The notes under the pieces are model-generated. The model saw only the letters and a program-made list of their open reading frames with translations. It was not told the origin of the DNA and did not search any database. A program made the translations under genes and the position numbers. This document shows positions 1 to 9,079 of a DNA stretch of 36,542 bases, in pieces. Position 1 is the stretch's first letter. Each line of letters begins with the position of its first letter. This DNA comes from Coptodactyla brooksi (taxonomy: Eukaryota; Arthropoda; Insecta; Coleoptera; Scarabaeidae), in assembly GCA_033557675.1 (NCBI GenBank), contig JAWQRM010000036.1, positions 1 through 36,542 on the forward strand. The letters are read 5' to 3'.

Positions 1-26
1 TATATATATATATATATATATATATA
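1..26. repeat. (TA)n microsatellite at window edge
   Basis: The first 26 bases are uninterrupted TA dinucleotides, truncated by the window edge. It is a simple repeat with no coding meaning. Confidence 0.95.
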
Positions 27-538
27 ACATTAAAATACATAACAACCCATTCAAATTAATATAATGATCTCACAAAAAATAACAATAATAATAACAAATT
101 GTATAGATATACAACTAACTCGACATTATAAACGTTACAGAAGCTTCTGAGGATGGCCCTCAAAAGTCGAAACCAGTCAACATAATGAAAACAAAATTAG
201 AAACTAGAGGAGTATTTTTTCTGACTAACATTTACAATTATTAACCCTGGTTATAAACAGAAACTAAACAAAAATAAAATTTTGATGTCTTAAGCTCTCT
301 ACTGTATACAAACGTGGTATAAACAATATAAATATGCAGATACAGATATAACAATACCACGTCTGAGAAATCCATGTCTGAGAGGAAAAATATTCAGAAC
401 AATAATGGGGATGATAATAACGGATGATAATAATAATGGGGAAAAATAAATGAAGACGAATAGAATATAGAATAAAATGCGGTTAAGCATAAACTATAAA
501 GTGCAAATTAGCCATTTTTTGTTGAATACAGTGAAAGG
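27..538. other. AT-rich spacer, no gene seen
   Basis: No credible coding region. At 149-186 a short string (CTGAGGATGGCC, then TCGAAACCAGTC) resembles a decayed PLE-type hammerhead core, but its stem II would need wobble pairs. A 9 bp inverted repeat (ACGTGGTAT / ATACCACGT) lies at about 312-362. The segment may be decayed PLE sequence upstream of the GIY-YIG reading frame that follows. Confidence 0.4.
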
Positions 539-667
539 AAACAACAAAAAATCAATGGATATGATAGAAATGTAGTAGATAAGTTAATTCATCGCCATAG
601 ATATAACAAAAATTTGTATGATACCACGTTCTTCCAATAAAAACAACGAACTGAAAAATTCATTTCG

Positions 668-1027
668 ATGCCTTTATCTCAGTTCACTAGAAGCTCTCCT
701 AACATTTTCAATAACACAAATATGAAATTAGTTTTGCAGTCTAAAAATACGTTAAAAATGTTGTTGGGTAATCTTATCGATAAATTAGATATGTTGGAAA
801 AAAGTGGAATATACCAAGGTACCTGTAATGACTGTAATAAAAGGTATGTTGGGGAAACTAGAAGGTCAGTCAAAACTAGGTTCAAAGAGCACATGGCTCA
901 CTTAAGCTATGACCGTACCGAAAAATCTAGCGTCGAAAAACATGCTTTCAATAGCAACCGTAGGATAAGTGCAGAAAACGTAAAACTCCGTGAAATATAT
1001 CCAACAATAAGTTCTAGATGCATTTGA
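668..1027 (+). pseudogene. GIY-YIG endonuclease domain of a Penelope-like retroelement (119 codons)
   Basis: Open frame from ATG 668. GIY is at about residues 47-49 and YVG at about 60-62, followed by the basic TRRSVKTRFKEH helix typical of PLE endonucleases. In the family this domain nicks target DNA for target-primed reverse transcription. The frame upstream of the ATG continues in phase as PLE-like linker but contains a TAA, so the ATG is probably an internal methionine of a longer broken polyprotein. Cellular GIY-YIG proteins are less likely because the KSSVxxH signature and the downstream terminal repeat are retroelement features. Confidence 0.75.
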
Positions 1028-1319
1028 AAGTTTAACCCTCTGCTTAGTCTGATGCACTGGGTATAATAGAATTAAGGAAATGCTGGACGGGTTGGCAATT
1101 TAAAAAGAGTAGAGATTTGAGTCTCTATCCTTAGACTAGATATGATGGGGACGGGAAACGCTGTACGGGGAGAAATTATGTTAACGGATAGTGGGGATAA
1201 GGTAAGGAAACGCTTAATTTGTCTCCTATTGGTTGCGCAAACCAATTAAGAGACAAGTGAGTGTCGCCTTGTTGGTGTGTATATATATATATCTTAAGCC
1301 AGTTAGTAGTTAGTCTTTC

Positions 1320-1368
1320 ATCGCTCCTGATAATGCCAATTTGGTTAGCGAAACGTGCGTCCAGCATT
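1320..1368 (+). ncRNA. Hammerhead-ribozyme-like motif A1 of the PLE terminal repeat (degenerate)
   Basis: Order seen: GCTC, CTGATAA (core G8 changed to A), imperfect stem II GCCAAT/GGTTAGC, GAAAC (from 1350), a tiny stem III CGTGCG, and cleavage triplet GTC ending at 1361. The 3' strand of stem I is CAGC rather than the GAGC of sister copies. The two core changes make activity of this copy unlikely. Its value is that it sits 3' of a GIY-YIG frame and so ties the repeat family to a PLE. Confidence 0.6.
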
Positions 1369-1430
1369 CCTTTTCACATTTCGGTGTAGTGGTAACATTT
1401 ATTTTAGTTTGTTACAAACCAAAGGTTCCA

Positions 1431-2200
1431 AACCCTCCACTTTAAGCTAATTGGGAACTAATGGTATCCATTATTATGGCTGATATCATTTCCTCCTGGT
1501 CAAAATCGTTTTATACTACGGAAATTTGTAAATGCAAATCTCCTAACTTGTATGACGGTGTGAATTAGATAAGTAGAAACCTACTGACATTGTATGCTTG
1601 AATTACTTTGGAAAAACGCCAAACTCGCGTGTGCGCCATAAACTTTCCCAACCTGCATTTTATAGTCATTATAAAATGTATTTAAATCTCATAGTACGTA
1701 TGCAGCACAATGTTGTAGAATTCAAACTGAATTGAATACAATATTTACACGGGGCAAAAGTGTTTATTTTCCTTTCACTACTGAGAAGTTCGATATTGGT
1801 CTTCGCAAATAGTTTTTCGACACGTTCGAATAACCACAGAAGCTTAATATTTAATCTGAGAATTTCAATGGCTATTTAGAATAAATCCCCCAAATCGCCT
1901 TATGAGTGCAACGGAGAGAGGATATTTAATGGACAGCAAGGTCACCAGATTTGTCCCTAAATGATATTATTTAGGGACAAATCGAACTACAATATTTTTG
2001 TTGTAGGTGCTTCTAATGCAGATCATGTTACAGATCAGGTTACCAGGGCAGAAAATTTCACTGGCCTTTGTGCTAGAACAATACAAGCAGCCAACCTTAT
2101 CACAATTTTATCTTTTACAAGAATAAACAGCGGGCTTAAATTTTCTCGATAACGAAAATCTAGTTGATTTAGTGCGGATATAAAAAATTCAACTTTAGAG
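1431..2200. other. Intergenic AT-rich DNA, nothing recognised
   Basis: Small open frames (for example 1961-2152 plus) show no recognisable domain, and no repeat boundary was found. The start (about 1385-1440) still resembles the PLE repeat tail (TTGTTACAAACCAAAGG). Confidence 0.4.
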
Positions 2201-2317
2201 CAAACCCAAGATCAATAAGATTAGCATCGCTTAATTTATTTCGGACATTGCTAAATTGGGAAAACATATTGGGAATTTGAAATATATAAAAAACATATAT
2301 TGAATTATGTTTAAAAC

Positions 2318-3204
2318 TTATTTTTTATTGAAAATAGCTTCCATTTAACTCAATACGCTTTCTAACACGATGAACCAATATGCATACATAGATGTTTGTA
2401 TGTCATTCTTAGGAATGGCCTTTAGTAACTGCGTTACAGCTGCTTGAATGGCTAAAATATCATTACTTTCAGTTTAGCGAAAAGAAGTCTTATGTAGTGG
2501 TGCATTATCATGCCATAAAAACAGCTGTTTTCCTGTTGAATATTCAGGCCTAACACGTACAATTCTTGACCACAAACGATGTAGAACTGTTGAATATTAG
2601 TTATATTCTCCATTGACAGTTTTACCTTGTGGAACAAATTCCTTATGGACAATCCCCTGTGAATCATAATCAATCAAAAGTAATCAACATTGTCTTGATT
2701 CTTGACTTCTGAAAACGAATTTTCTTTTAGTTTTGGCTCACGTTTCGATTTCCATTCTGCAGATTGACGCTTAGTTTTTGGGTCATGTGTAAAGCACTAC
2801 GCTTCATCACCAGTTATGATCGAATCAAGAAAATCTGAATCATTCTTAGTAGTTTTAATGAGGTTCTTACAACTCTCTACATAAGCAGTTTTTTGGTCAA
2901 AATTTGACGAACAGTTTCTCTATTTGGTTTTAATTCTTCAGCCAACATTCTCACAGTAAAATTTCCTCGACAGCAATGATTTCATGGATTTTTTCTACCA
3001 AATCAGCACGATTGTTACTTTCTGGACGACCAGGTCTTTCATCATCATTCAAATCTCCACGATCATTTTTAAAACGATGAAACCACTCATAAACTCTAGC
3101 TTTAGACATACGATCATCACCATACACTTTTTTCATCAATTCGTAAATCTCAGCACATTGTTTCCCAGTTTAAAACAAAATTTAATATTTGCTCTTTGTT
3201 TCAT
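2318..3204 (-). pseudogene. Mariner-family transposase, degenerate, full length but frameshifted
   Basis: A near full-length transposase of the mariner group can be followed on the minus strand. ATG is at 3204-3202 (MKQRANIKFCFKLG). After a frameshift near 3160 comes MMKKVYGDDRMSKARVYEWF, the helix-turn-helix part with the linker DERPGRPESNNRADLVEK. Then GDEAWCFTHDPKTKRQS, containing the first catalytic Asp region, lies near 2750-2810. Towards the end come LWHDNAP-like remnants and the terminal NGSYF motif, with a TAA at 2320-2318. Several frameshifts and stops break it, so it is inactive. Confidence 0.8.
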
Positions 3205-3420
3205 TATGTTTTACGACATCAACACAATTTTTACCGTCATTCAAATGACTGTAACTTTGTAACTTGTCATCCGGTTAGCATGAACTGGGGTGTGTTCGAA
3301 AGACGTAACTTATACCTTTCTAACAATATACATGTTCGATAGATGGCGCTACGTGTTCTATGATTTAAATCAAAAATTCTCGTTATTTAATTTCACACTG
3401 TGTATGCCTTTTAATTAGAA
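3205..3420 (-). mobile_element. 5' flank of the degenerate mariner
   Basis: Upstream (minus strand) of the transposase start lies a ~200 bp leader containing TAGATGGCGC-like sequence, ending near ACACAGTGTGAAATTA at about 3387-3402. It is probably the element's 5' UTR and terminus. A matching terminus on the other side near 2200-2300 was not confirmed. Confidence 0.4.
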
Positions 3421-5490
3421 ATTATATAACTATCGAAAATTTGGGCTGTTCACTGCAAACAATTACTTTTGAACAGACAGCACACATATGTACGAAGCAG
3501 CAAATTATTATTTATTTTCTCATTTCTACTATGGGTTGGGGTTTTTGATTAGATCAGGGTTTTTATTTTCTGCTGTGATTTGGAGATGTAAGGTATTAAA
3601 GTTTAAAAACACAAGATGTTTGTTTATATACTTTTAAGATTCCATAAAATATTTTGATAATAGTTGGCACACCCCAATAATACTAAAAGCACTACATTTT
3701 GCAACAATCTAAAGCGCCTTGCGGTTTTATTGGGACGATGAGCAATTTTCGGAAAAAAGAATGTGCTAAAATAGGTAGAATATTGTTAGGGCGTTGGTGC
3801 CATCAAATAACTTATTCCTTAGTCCTGTATATCGAAATGGGAGCGTTTTAGAACGTATGCACGTCTGTGGGAACTTTATCTTAGCATCAAACAAGGAGTT
3901 GCATGGTTAAATATGGAAATGTACTTAATTTAGGTACCATTCTATATAAGCCCACAATTGCATTGTATTTAAATTCGCGGGTGCGCAGATTTTTTCACCT
4001 AGATTCCTTTCTCCAGCCGTGGAAACGTTTATCAATAAACGCATTTACTCCCAATCTAGTACAGTGATAACGAAAAATTGAAAGTCGTGTATATAAGTTA
4101 ACCACTTCTTTCGAAATATATTTTGTCTTTTCAAGATCATTTTTGTACTTGATACACGCTATAGGCAAGTGGCGAATATGATAGCCAGAACCCAAAAAAG
4201 GGTTCTGTCTGTCATATTTACATCGTTACACGGCAATAATCTGTCTATTATATGAATCATGTAGGTGTTAATGGAGAATTTGTGTCGCGATAAACTGTTC
4301 TCATGAGAAATAGAAATGTAAAACAGAAATGTTTCTTCATCATTTCGTTTCAGGTATGTTTGTTTAATTCCGTAAACATCAAACAAATATAACAATAATA
4401 TGAGCAATGCGTGTTCGTTTTTCTAATATATCCCTTTTGTACAGTATTATTTTCCTTACCATTATTATTACTTAATTTTTTTATAGTATAATATTTTTTT
4501 CTCAACGTAGTGTCTTATTAGGTTATTTCTTTTTCAAAAATTGTATATTTGTTTAATTGTACACATTTTTTTTGTGCTTACAAGCTTAAGGTCATTTCTT
4601 TTTAATTCCATTATAATAAGACTGATTTTCGATACTCCCTATCAGGAGTATACACTGATGAACAAAAGCTAAGGACGGATGTTTCGGAAAACGATCGCAG
4701 ACGCAGAATCGAACGCAGCAGCTTGTGGGACTTTGTGTAAAGGCTAATATGTACCTCTTGCTAAAAGCACCTGTTTCAACACTTTCTGTATTTCTTTTCT
4801 TTCTTTACCTATTTATGACCAGAGTATATTGTAGAATATCAATGGTTAAATATAGGGCATTCATGTATTCACGACTTCTCTCTCTACCTTATATACTACT
4901 TGTCAAAAGCTTATCACTTTTGACTATTCTCTCATAAGTTTGTTATTTCGAAAGCAATCAACTTCAACTTCAACTTAGCATAGTCCACATTATCGTTATT
5001 CACTCTAAGTCCACCATTCTTATATACAAAAGTTACAACGCTTAGATGTTTTGATGTGCAGCTTTCGAGCTATAAAGTAAATTTTGAATGTTTAAATAAA
5101 GATAGGAGGTCTTATGAACATAATATACTCTTTAATTTAATTTTATATTGATATTCTATGTACTTATGCTTAATATTTTATACTTAATATCTATGATATT
5201 AAGTAATTCAGTTTGAAATTAAAGAAACGTTATCTTTAGACATCATTCAGTTTGCACAGTTTGTACAGCTTGAATAACTACCATACATAGCCAGCCAGAT
5301 GATTACGTGGGAAGCAAAATTTTTCAGGTCCAATATGAGTACACTTTTGAAAATGTTTATGACATACCTTAAATAAAATGTTTGTGATAACGATTTTGGA
5401 ATATAAGAATACAATATCATATATTCTATACCTTTATAAAATAAAACATTTATAAAACAAAAGTATTGAAAAATATGACGTTATAAAGTA
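3421..5490. other. About 2 kb of AT-rich DNA without recognised genes
   Basis: Scanned on both strands. Short open frames (3995-4195 minus, 4159-4407 minus, 4725-4937 plus) have no family signature and a composition like the surrounding DNA. No tRNA-like or repeat structure was convincing. Confidence 0.4.
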
Positions 5491-6266
5491 TTGGTTTGTT
5501 AGGAAAGTAATTTCGTTTTTTTTTTGTGAGAATGAAAGGCAATTTTCTTGGAGAGTGTAAATATTTGCTGTAATTACATATTCAACATTTTGGTCCAACA
5601 CCTTTTCCCATCTTTTCTTCTCTCATTTTTGACGGCTTCATTTGAACTAAAGGTTTTGCCGTCCAAAAAAATTGTGGAAACCAAAATAAGTAATAATTGG
5701 AAGATGCCAGATCTGGAGAATATACTGGGTGTGGTAGCACTCCCCATCAAAGCTTTTGGCGAGTTACCTGCTGTATTATTTTCTATTGATCAATAGAAAT
5801 ATTCATCTGCCAATTTTAGGCAATTCATTTTGTTTTTCTGTTTGAGTGAATCATGCAAATTATCCAGTTCATGTTAGTACACTTCAGAAATGAAATTTTT
5901 AAAATTTTGCAAAATTTCAAAAAATGTTTTGATTTTTTTTTCATTTTTACAAAAACTTTGCAAACCAGTTTTGGTACTGGCATTCTGTCAATACATTTTC
6001 TCCATGTACGTCACATATTTTTTCCCTTCATTTTTGCAATAAAAAAGCAAAATGTGCCGAAAATGCTGTTTTTGATTCTCCATGTTTCATAAGACACAAA
6101 AAGAAAACAATAGCACAGAACCGAACAAAATATTTTCGAACGTAAGTTTTGCAATGTCAGCTGTCAGAATATATAATGTATATAAGGTTTAGAATGAAGT
6201 TGGCTGGTTAAAATACAATTAACGCCTCTGTTGCGAAAAAACGAAATTACTTTCCGAACAACCCAA
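5491..6266 (-). mobile_element. Internally deleted mariner, copy 1
   Basis: About 776 bp element with terminal inverted repeats of the type TTRGKTTGTTCGGAAAG followed by TAATTTCGTTTTTT. The left terminus starts at 5491 just after TA; the right terminus ends at about 6266. On the minus strand the transposase starts at ATG 6083 (MENQKQHFRHILLFY), the N-terminal mariner motif. The frame then breaks; the C-terminal tail RRKDGKRCW and LPFIL lies near 5540-5620. At ~0.8 kb it is shorter than a full mariner (~1.3 kb) and lacks the catalytic core, so it could only have moved in trans. A sister copy lies at 16373-16800 on the opposite strand. Confidence 0.8.
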
Positions 6267-6754
6267 CATATAGAATATTATTGTAAAATGTAGTTAAGTA
6301 GAATTAACTTAAGCTTGAAGTAGAAATTCAAAACGTACTTCGTAGCTATTGTGAAATCAAAAAATCGAAAAATTACGGTTCTCATTTGCTGAAAATACGA
6401 ACGAAGATATGTTCAAAGTGTATTAACTGCAAAAAATAGTATGTAAAGTTATGGCCAATAAATGTTTTGGCCGGTGCTGTAGGAAGCATAAAATTATTAC
6501 CTCTGCGAATGCGCCTTACGTGTACCGTAACATTGTGTTCAAGTCAGATTTATGTATACTGAATGTAAGTAACATCATAGGATGCCTTTCGCCCACATCA
6601 GATTATAAATGTTTGCAATAGTCTTCCACTAAAGATAAGAAGGAAATATCGTGACATTTTGTGAAGATCACAGTTCAATATTAACAATAGCCGGTTTCTG
6701 CTTCTTTCCTACAGTGAAAGACTAACAATCATGGCAACCACAAGGATACTGTTT
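6267..6754. other. Spacer, nothing recognised
   Basis: AT-rich sequence with no coding or repeat feature that I can support. Confidence 0.35.
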
Positions 6755-7965
6755 TTAAATTCGATGTACGTTTCGGTTTATAAACCTTCTTCGGGAAAAT
6801 GGAAACTAAACTGCATGCTTTACTTATATACCTAACTCCTACCCTAATTACTTTTTAACTATTCAAACTAGCTACAATAATTGGGTTTTGATTACTTTGC
6901 CCTTTTACCCACCAGGTCAAGAAATATGGACTCAGGTATAGGGTCAGGGCCTTTATTCAATTTTTTATTTTTATTTCTAAAAATTTGTAGGCTTACCGCT
7001 ACGTCAAGTTGATTATTTATGTCAACTTATTTAATCAATTCTATTTTATCGTGTATCCTAAGCTTTAAAGTGATCATGTGGGCAACCACACTAGATTTCT
7101 CTGATTTTTTAAATTTAAAGTAGATAAAAAGCACAGATATTATAGATAATACTAATTTGATGGGTTTGTAAGATATAATGTTAAAAACTTGATTCAGGAA
7201 GATTTTTTTTTGTAAAGCATTTCCAAGATGAACAACAGCCAAAACAATTTTTATCTTTCAGCATCAATAGAAGAACACCTCTTAGGATTAATAAAAAACT
7301 TGAACGAACCGTCAAAGCATGCCAAAAATATGTGAATTAGAGATCCATTCACAGTAAACATAGAAAATGAAGAAATATTCGAATTAAATGAGCAAGAAGT
7401 CAATAATTTAATTGAAACATCTTTCGATACTGCTCTGAAGAAAGAATTTGGGAACATTTTCGTAATCAATTTAATTTAACGCTATTCGTAACAATCTATC
7501 TGTGCGCAACTGGATTTTCTAGACTACTTTTTCCTTAAAAATAAGTGTAGGAATAGACTGAATGTTGAGCCAGATATAAGGATAAAATTAACTTCCTTTT
7601 CTACTGATTTATAGTTCTTATGTAAAAAATATAGTTCTTTATTTTCTGTCATACATACATAGCTCTTCTTTCTTGGATATATGATAAAATATCAGCTTGA
7701 CACAGCGAAAATTCTAGAAATTCTTAATAATAAAACTAAAATATTTAATAACGGCCCTGGCCCTATGCCTGCGTCCATACTTTTTGACCTGATGAGGAAA
7801 AGGACAAAGTAATTAAAAATCAATTATTGCAACTAGTTTGAATAGTATTAGATAGTATTAGTATTAAAAGGCAATTAGGGTTGGTGTAAGTGACGTATAC
7901 AGTTTAGTTTTCATTTTCCTGAAGAAGGTTTATTAGATAAACCGGAACATATATCGAGTACAAAA
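6755..7965. mobile_element. Composite element: ~230 bp inverted arms (PLE-like family C) around a hAT remnant
   Basis: The left arm (about 6760-6990) and the right arm (about 7728-7960) are inverted copies with scattered differences. Outer parts contain GGTTTATAAACC next to GAAAC (left, read on minus) and CTGAAGA, GGTTTATTAGATAAACC, GGAAC (right, plus, from 7919). That is the layout of a PLE-type hammerhead core with a different stem II. Inner parts share GGGYCAGGGCC and continue AT-rich. Between the arms lie ~740 bp with a hAT transposase C-terminal fragment. No clear target duplication was found at the outer edges. Confidence 0.6.
7241..7615 (+). pseudogene. hAT-superfamily transposase C-terminal remnant (ZBED5/FAM200-like)
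   Basis: Plus-strand translation with stops and shifts reads SIEEHLLGLIKNL, then IRDPFTVNIENEEIFELNEQ and VNNLIETSFDTALKKEF. It later picks up an ICAQLDFLDYFFLKNK region and CRNRLNVEPDIRIKLTSF. The last segment is the conserved dimerisation-end signature of domesticated and transposon hAT proteins of the ZBED5/FAM200 type (K-x-R-N-R-L-N-V-E). Multiple stops make it a pseudogene. The minus-strand open frames here are shadows. Confidence 0.7.
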
Positions 7966-7966
7966 A

Positions 7967-8269
7967 CTAACTAGTGTTGTAGTTGAGGTGTCTGTTAGTG
8001 TTAGTGCCTACGAGACCGCAAGTCTTCATTTTCTCAAATAAGTCTATAATACAATTCAGTTTATATTTGAAGTTTTTTTTCCTAACTGTTATTTGATATA
8101 ATTTATGGCCGTCAAAGTATACAAATTCATTCGCATACTTCAAAGTATGCAAAGTTTTCTCAAAGTTGCTTATGATCAATGATGATTCTGTGGTATTAAA
8201 AATCACACTCTGTTCTAAATACAGGTGTCCCAGTATGATTTCCCCACCGGATATTGGGTTGCAGGACAA
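7967..8269 (-). CDS. Unrecognised 100-codon open frame
   Basis: Open frame of 100 codons on the minus strand. It begins MSCNPISGGEIILGHLYLEQ and contains a lysine-rich stretch VRKKNFKYKLNC. I recognise no domain. Its 5' end lies inside an inverted repeat (8219-8290, matched by 10170-10255), so it may be a piece of a transposon open frame or chance. Low confidence that it is coding. Confidence 0.2.
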   Translation of the reverse strand: MSCNPISGGEIILGHLYLEQSVIFNTTESSLIISNFEKTLHTLKYANEFVYFDGHKLYQITVRKKNFKYKLNCIIDLFEKMKTCGLVGTNTNRHLNYNTS

Positions 8270-8431
8270 AACTGTGGTGTAGGGAAAGCAAAGGACTATA
8301 TGGAAAACTAAAAGCTGGCATTAACATACATACAGGCTGTCCCAAAAAAACAAGTTATATTTTTTTAAATGGAATTGTACACTTTTTTTCATAAACATTT
8401 TATAGTTTCTGATTTATTCTCTTCATTTGAG

Positions 8432-8442
8432 TATAAAAAAAT
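8432..8442. repeat. Target-site duplication, left copy (11 bp)
   Basis: TATAAAAAAAT, identical to 9011-9021. It brackets the family B palindrome, and the flanking transposon repeat reads through when the insert and one copy are removed. Confidence 0.75.
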
Positions 8443-8522
8443 AGAGTGCAGACTTTCACGGCCAGCATAATTAATATTTATGTTTTTCGGGCTATAGGGC
8501 CGTGTTCTATAGGAACTTTTTT

Positions 8523-8565
8523 TCCAAACGTTTCATCCTCTTCTGCGGAGGCCATCATCAGTGGA
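8523..8565 (-). ncRNA. Hammerhead-like core, family B left arm
   Basis: On the minus strand: CTGATGA (8561-8555), a stem II built on CCTC/GAGG with loop CGCAGAA, then GATGAAACG and TTTGG. The CUGANGA box and GAAA are intact, but stem II is offset from both by unpaired bases. The expected GTC cleavage triplet is not obvious (GTTTGG). The right arm (about 8932-8965, plus) carries the same layout with TTGATGA. It may be a relic or an atypical minimal ribozyme. Confidence 0.4.
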
Positions 8566-8634
8566 AATAGTGGAAATAGTTTTGATGTCAGCTTTAGATT
8601 GATGTTTGATGTAATGGCGACTGACTGGTTGACA

Positions 8635-8889
8635 TGTGACATCTTTTTTTGAGTTTTTTAGAGAAGTTTTTCTTCTTCTCCTTAAAAAAAACCCAAAAAA
8701 TGATGCAATATCTCAATCTGTCAACCAGTCATTCAGCATTACATCAAACATCAATCTAAAAAATGTGACATCATTTTTTGAGTTTTTTAGAGGAGTTTTT
8801 CTTCTTCTCCTTAAAAAAACCCAAAAAATGATGTCATATCTCAATCTGTCAACCAGTCATTCAGCATTACATCAAAGATCAATCTAAAG
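8635..8889. repeat. Tandem duplication, two ~127 bp units, each with an internal hairpin
   Basis: Unit 1 (8635-8763) and unit 2 (8764-8889) are about 95% alike. Each contains a long imperfect hairpin (TTTTTTGAGTTTTTTAGAG paired with CTCCTTAAAAAAACCC; in unit 2 about 8771-8832). They lie at the centre of the family B palindrome and partly repeat its inner arm. Confidence 0.85.
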
Positions 8890-9010
8890 CTGACATAAAA
8901 AAGAAGTACAAACTATTGCTATTGATGATGTCCTCCGCAGAAGAGGATGAAACGTTTGGAACAAAAAGTTCCTATAGAACACGGCCCTACAGCCCAAAAA
9001 ACATAAATAT

Positions 9011-9021
9011 TATAAAAAAAT
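9011..9021. repeat. Target-site duplication, right copy (11 bp)
   Basis: TATAAAAAAAT, identical to 8432-8442. The disrupted transposon repeat (TGTTGGTTCTATA and onwards) resumes immediately after it. Confidence 0.75.
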
Positions 9022-9079
9022 GTTGGTTCTATAACAAAATTTTCGAAAGAATCGAAATTTTCGAAATAATCAATTTTGC

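Larger units (their letters stand above)
539..1430 (+). mobile_element. Penelope-like element 3' fragment: GIY-YIG domain, 3' UTR and hammerhead-bearing terminal repeat
   Basis: Remnant of a Penelope-like retroelement, the class encoding a telomerase-like reverse transcriptase fused to a GIY-YIG endonuclease. In-frame sequence begins near 554 (NGYDRNVVDKLIHRH, linker-like), meets an in-frame TAA near 638, and continues from ATG 668 to the TGA at 1024-1026. The GIY-YIG domain shows SGIYQ, RYVGETRRSVKTRFKEHM and EKSSVEKHAF in the expected order. The reverse transcriptase part is missing upstream. Downstream is a ~290 bp noncoding tail with the motif CCCTCTGC and GAAACGCTGTACG, shared with 34510-34640. 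A hammerhead-like motif follows at 1320-1368. The copy is 5'-truncated and not functional as seen. Confidence 0.8.
8443..9010. mobile_element. 568 bp palindromic PLE-type insertion (family B)
   Basis: Inserted in the left repeat of the transposon with an 11 bp target duplication. The left arm (about 8470-8640) and right arm (about 8835-9010) are inverted copies sharing TAGGGCCGTGTTCTATAGGA and the string CCTCTTCTGCGGAGG. Read outward from the centre, each arm has TGATGATG, a CCTC/GAGG hairpin, and GAAACGTTTGG. This matches the hammerhead-core layout of Penelope terminal repeats. The left arm has ~27 bp more at its outer end, so the right end is truncated. No protein coding is visible. The target duplication length suits target-primed insertion better than cut-and-paste (TA or 8 bp). 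Confidence 0.65.

Noticed and set aside
149..186. CTGAGGATGGCC with TCGAAACCAGTC as a hammerhead
   Set aside because: Stem II would be three pairs with a wobble and stem I is not paired; kept only as a note in the spacer entry.
4640..4720. CTGATGA string near 4657 as a further hammerhead
   Set aside because: No hairpin and no GAAAC at the required distance.
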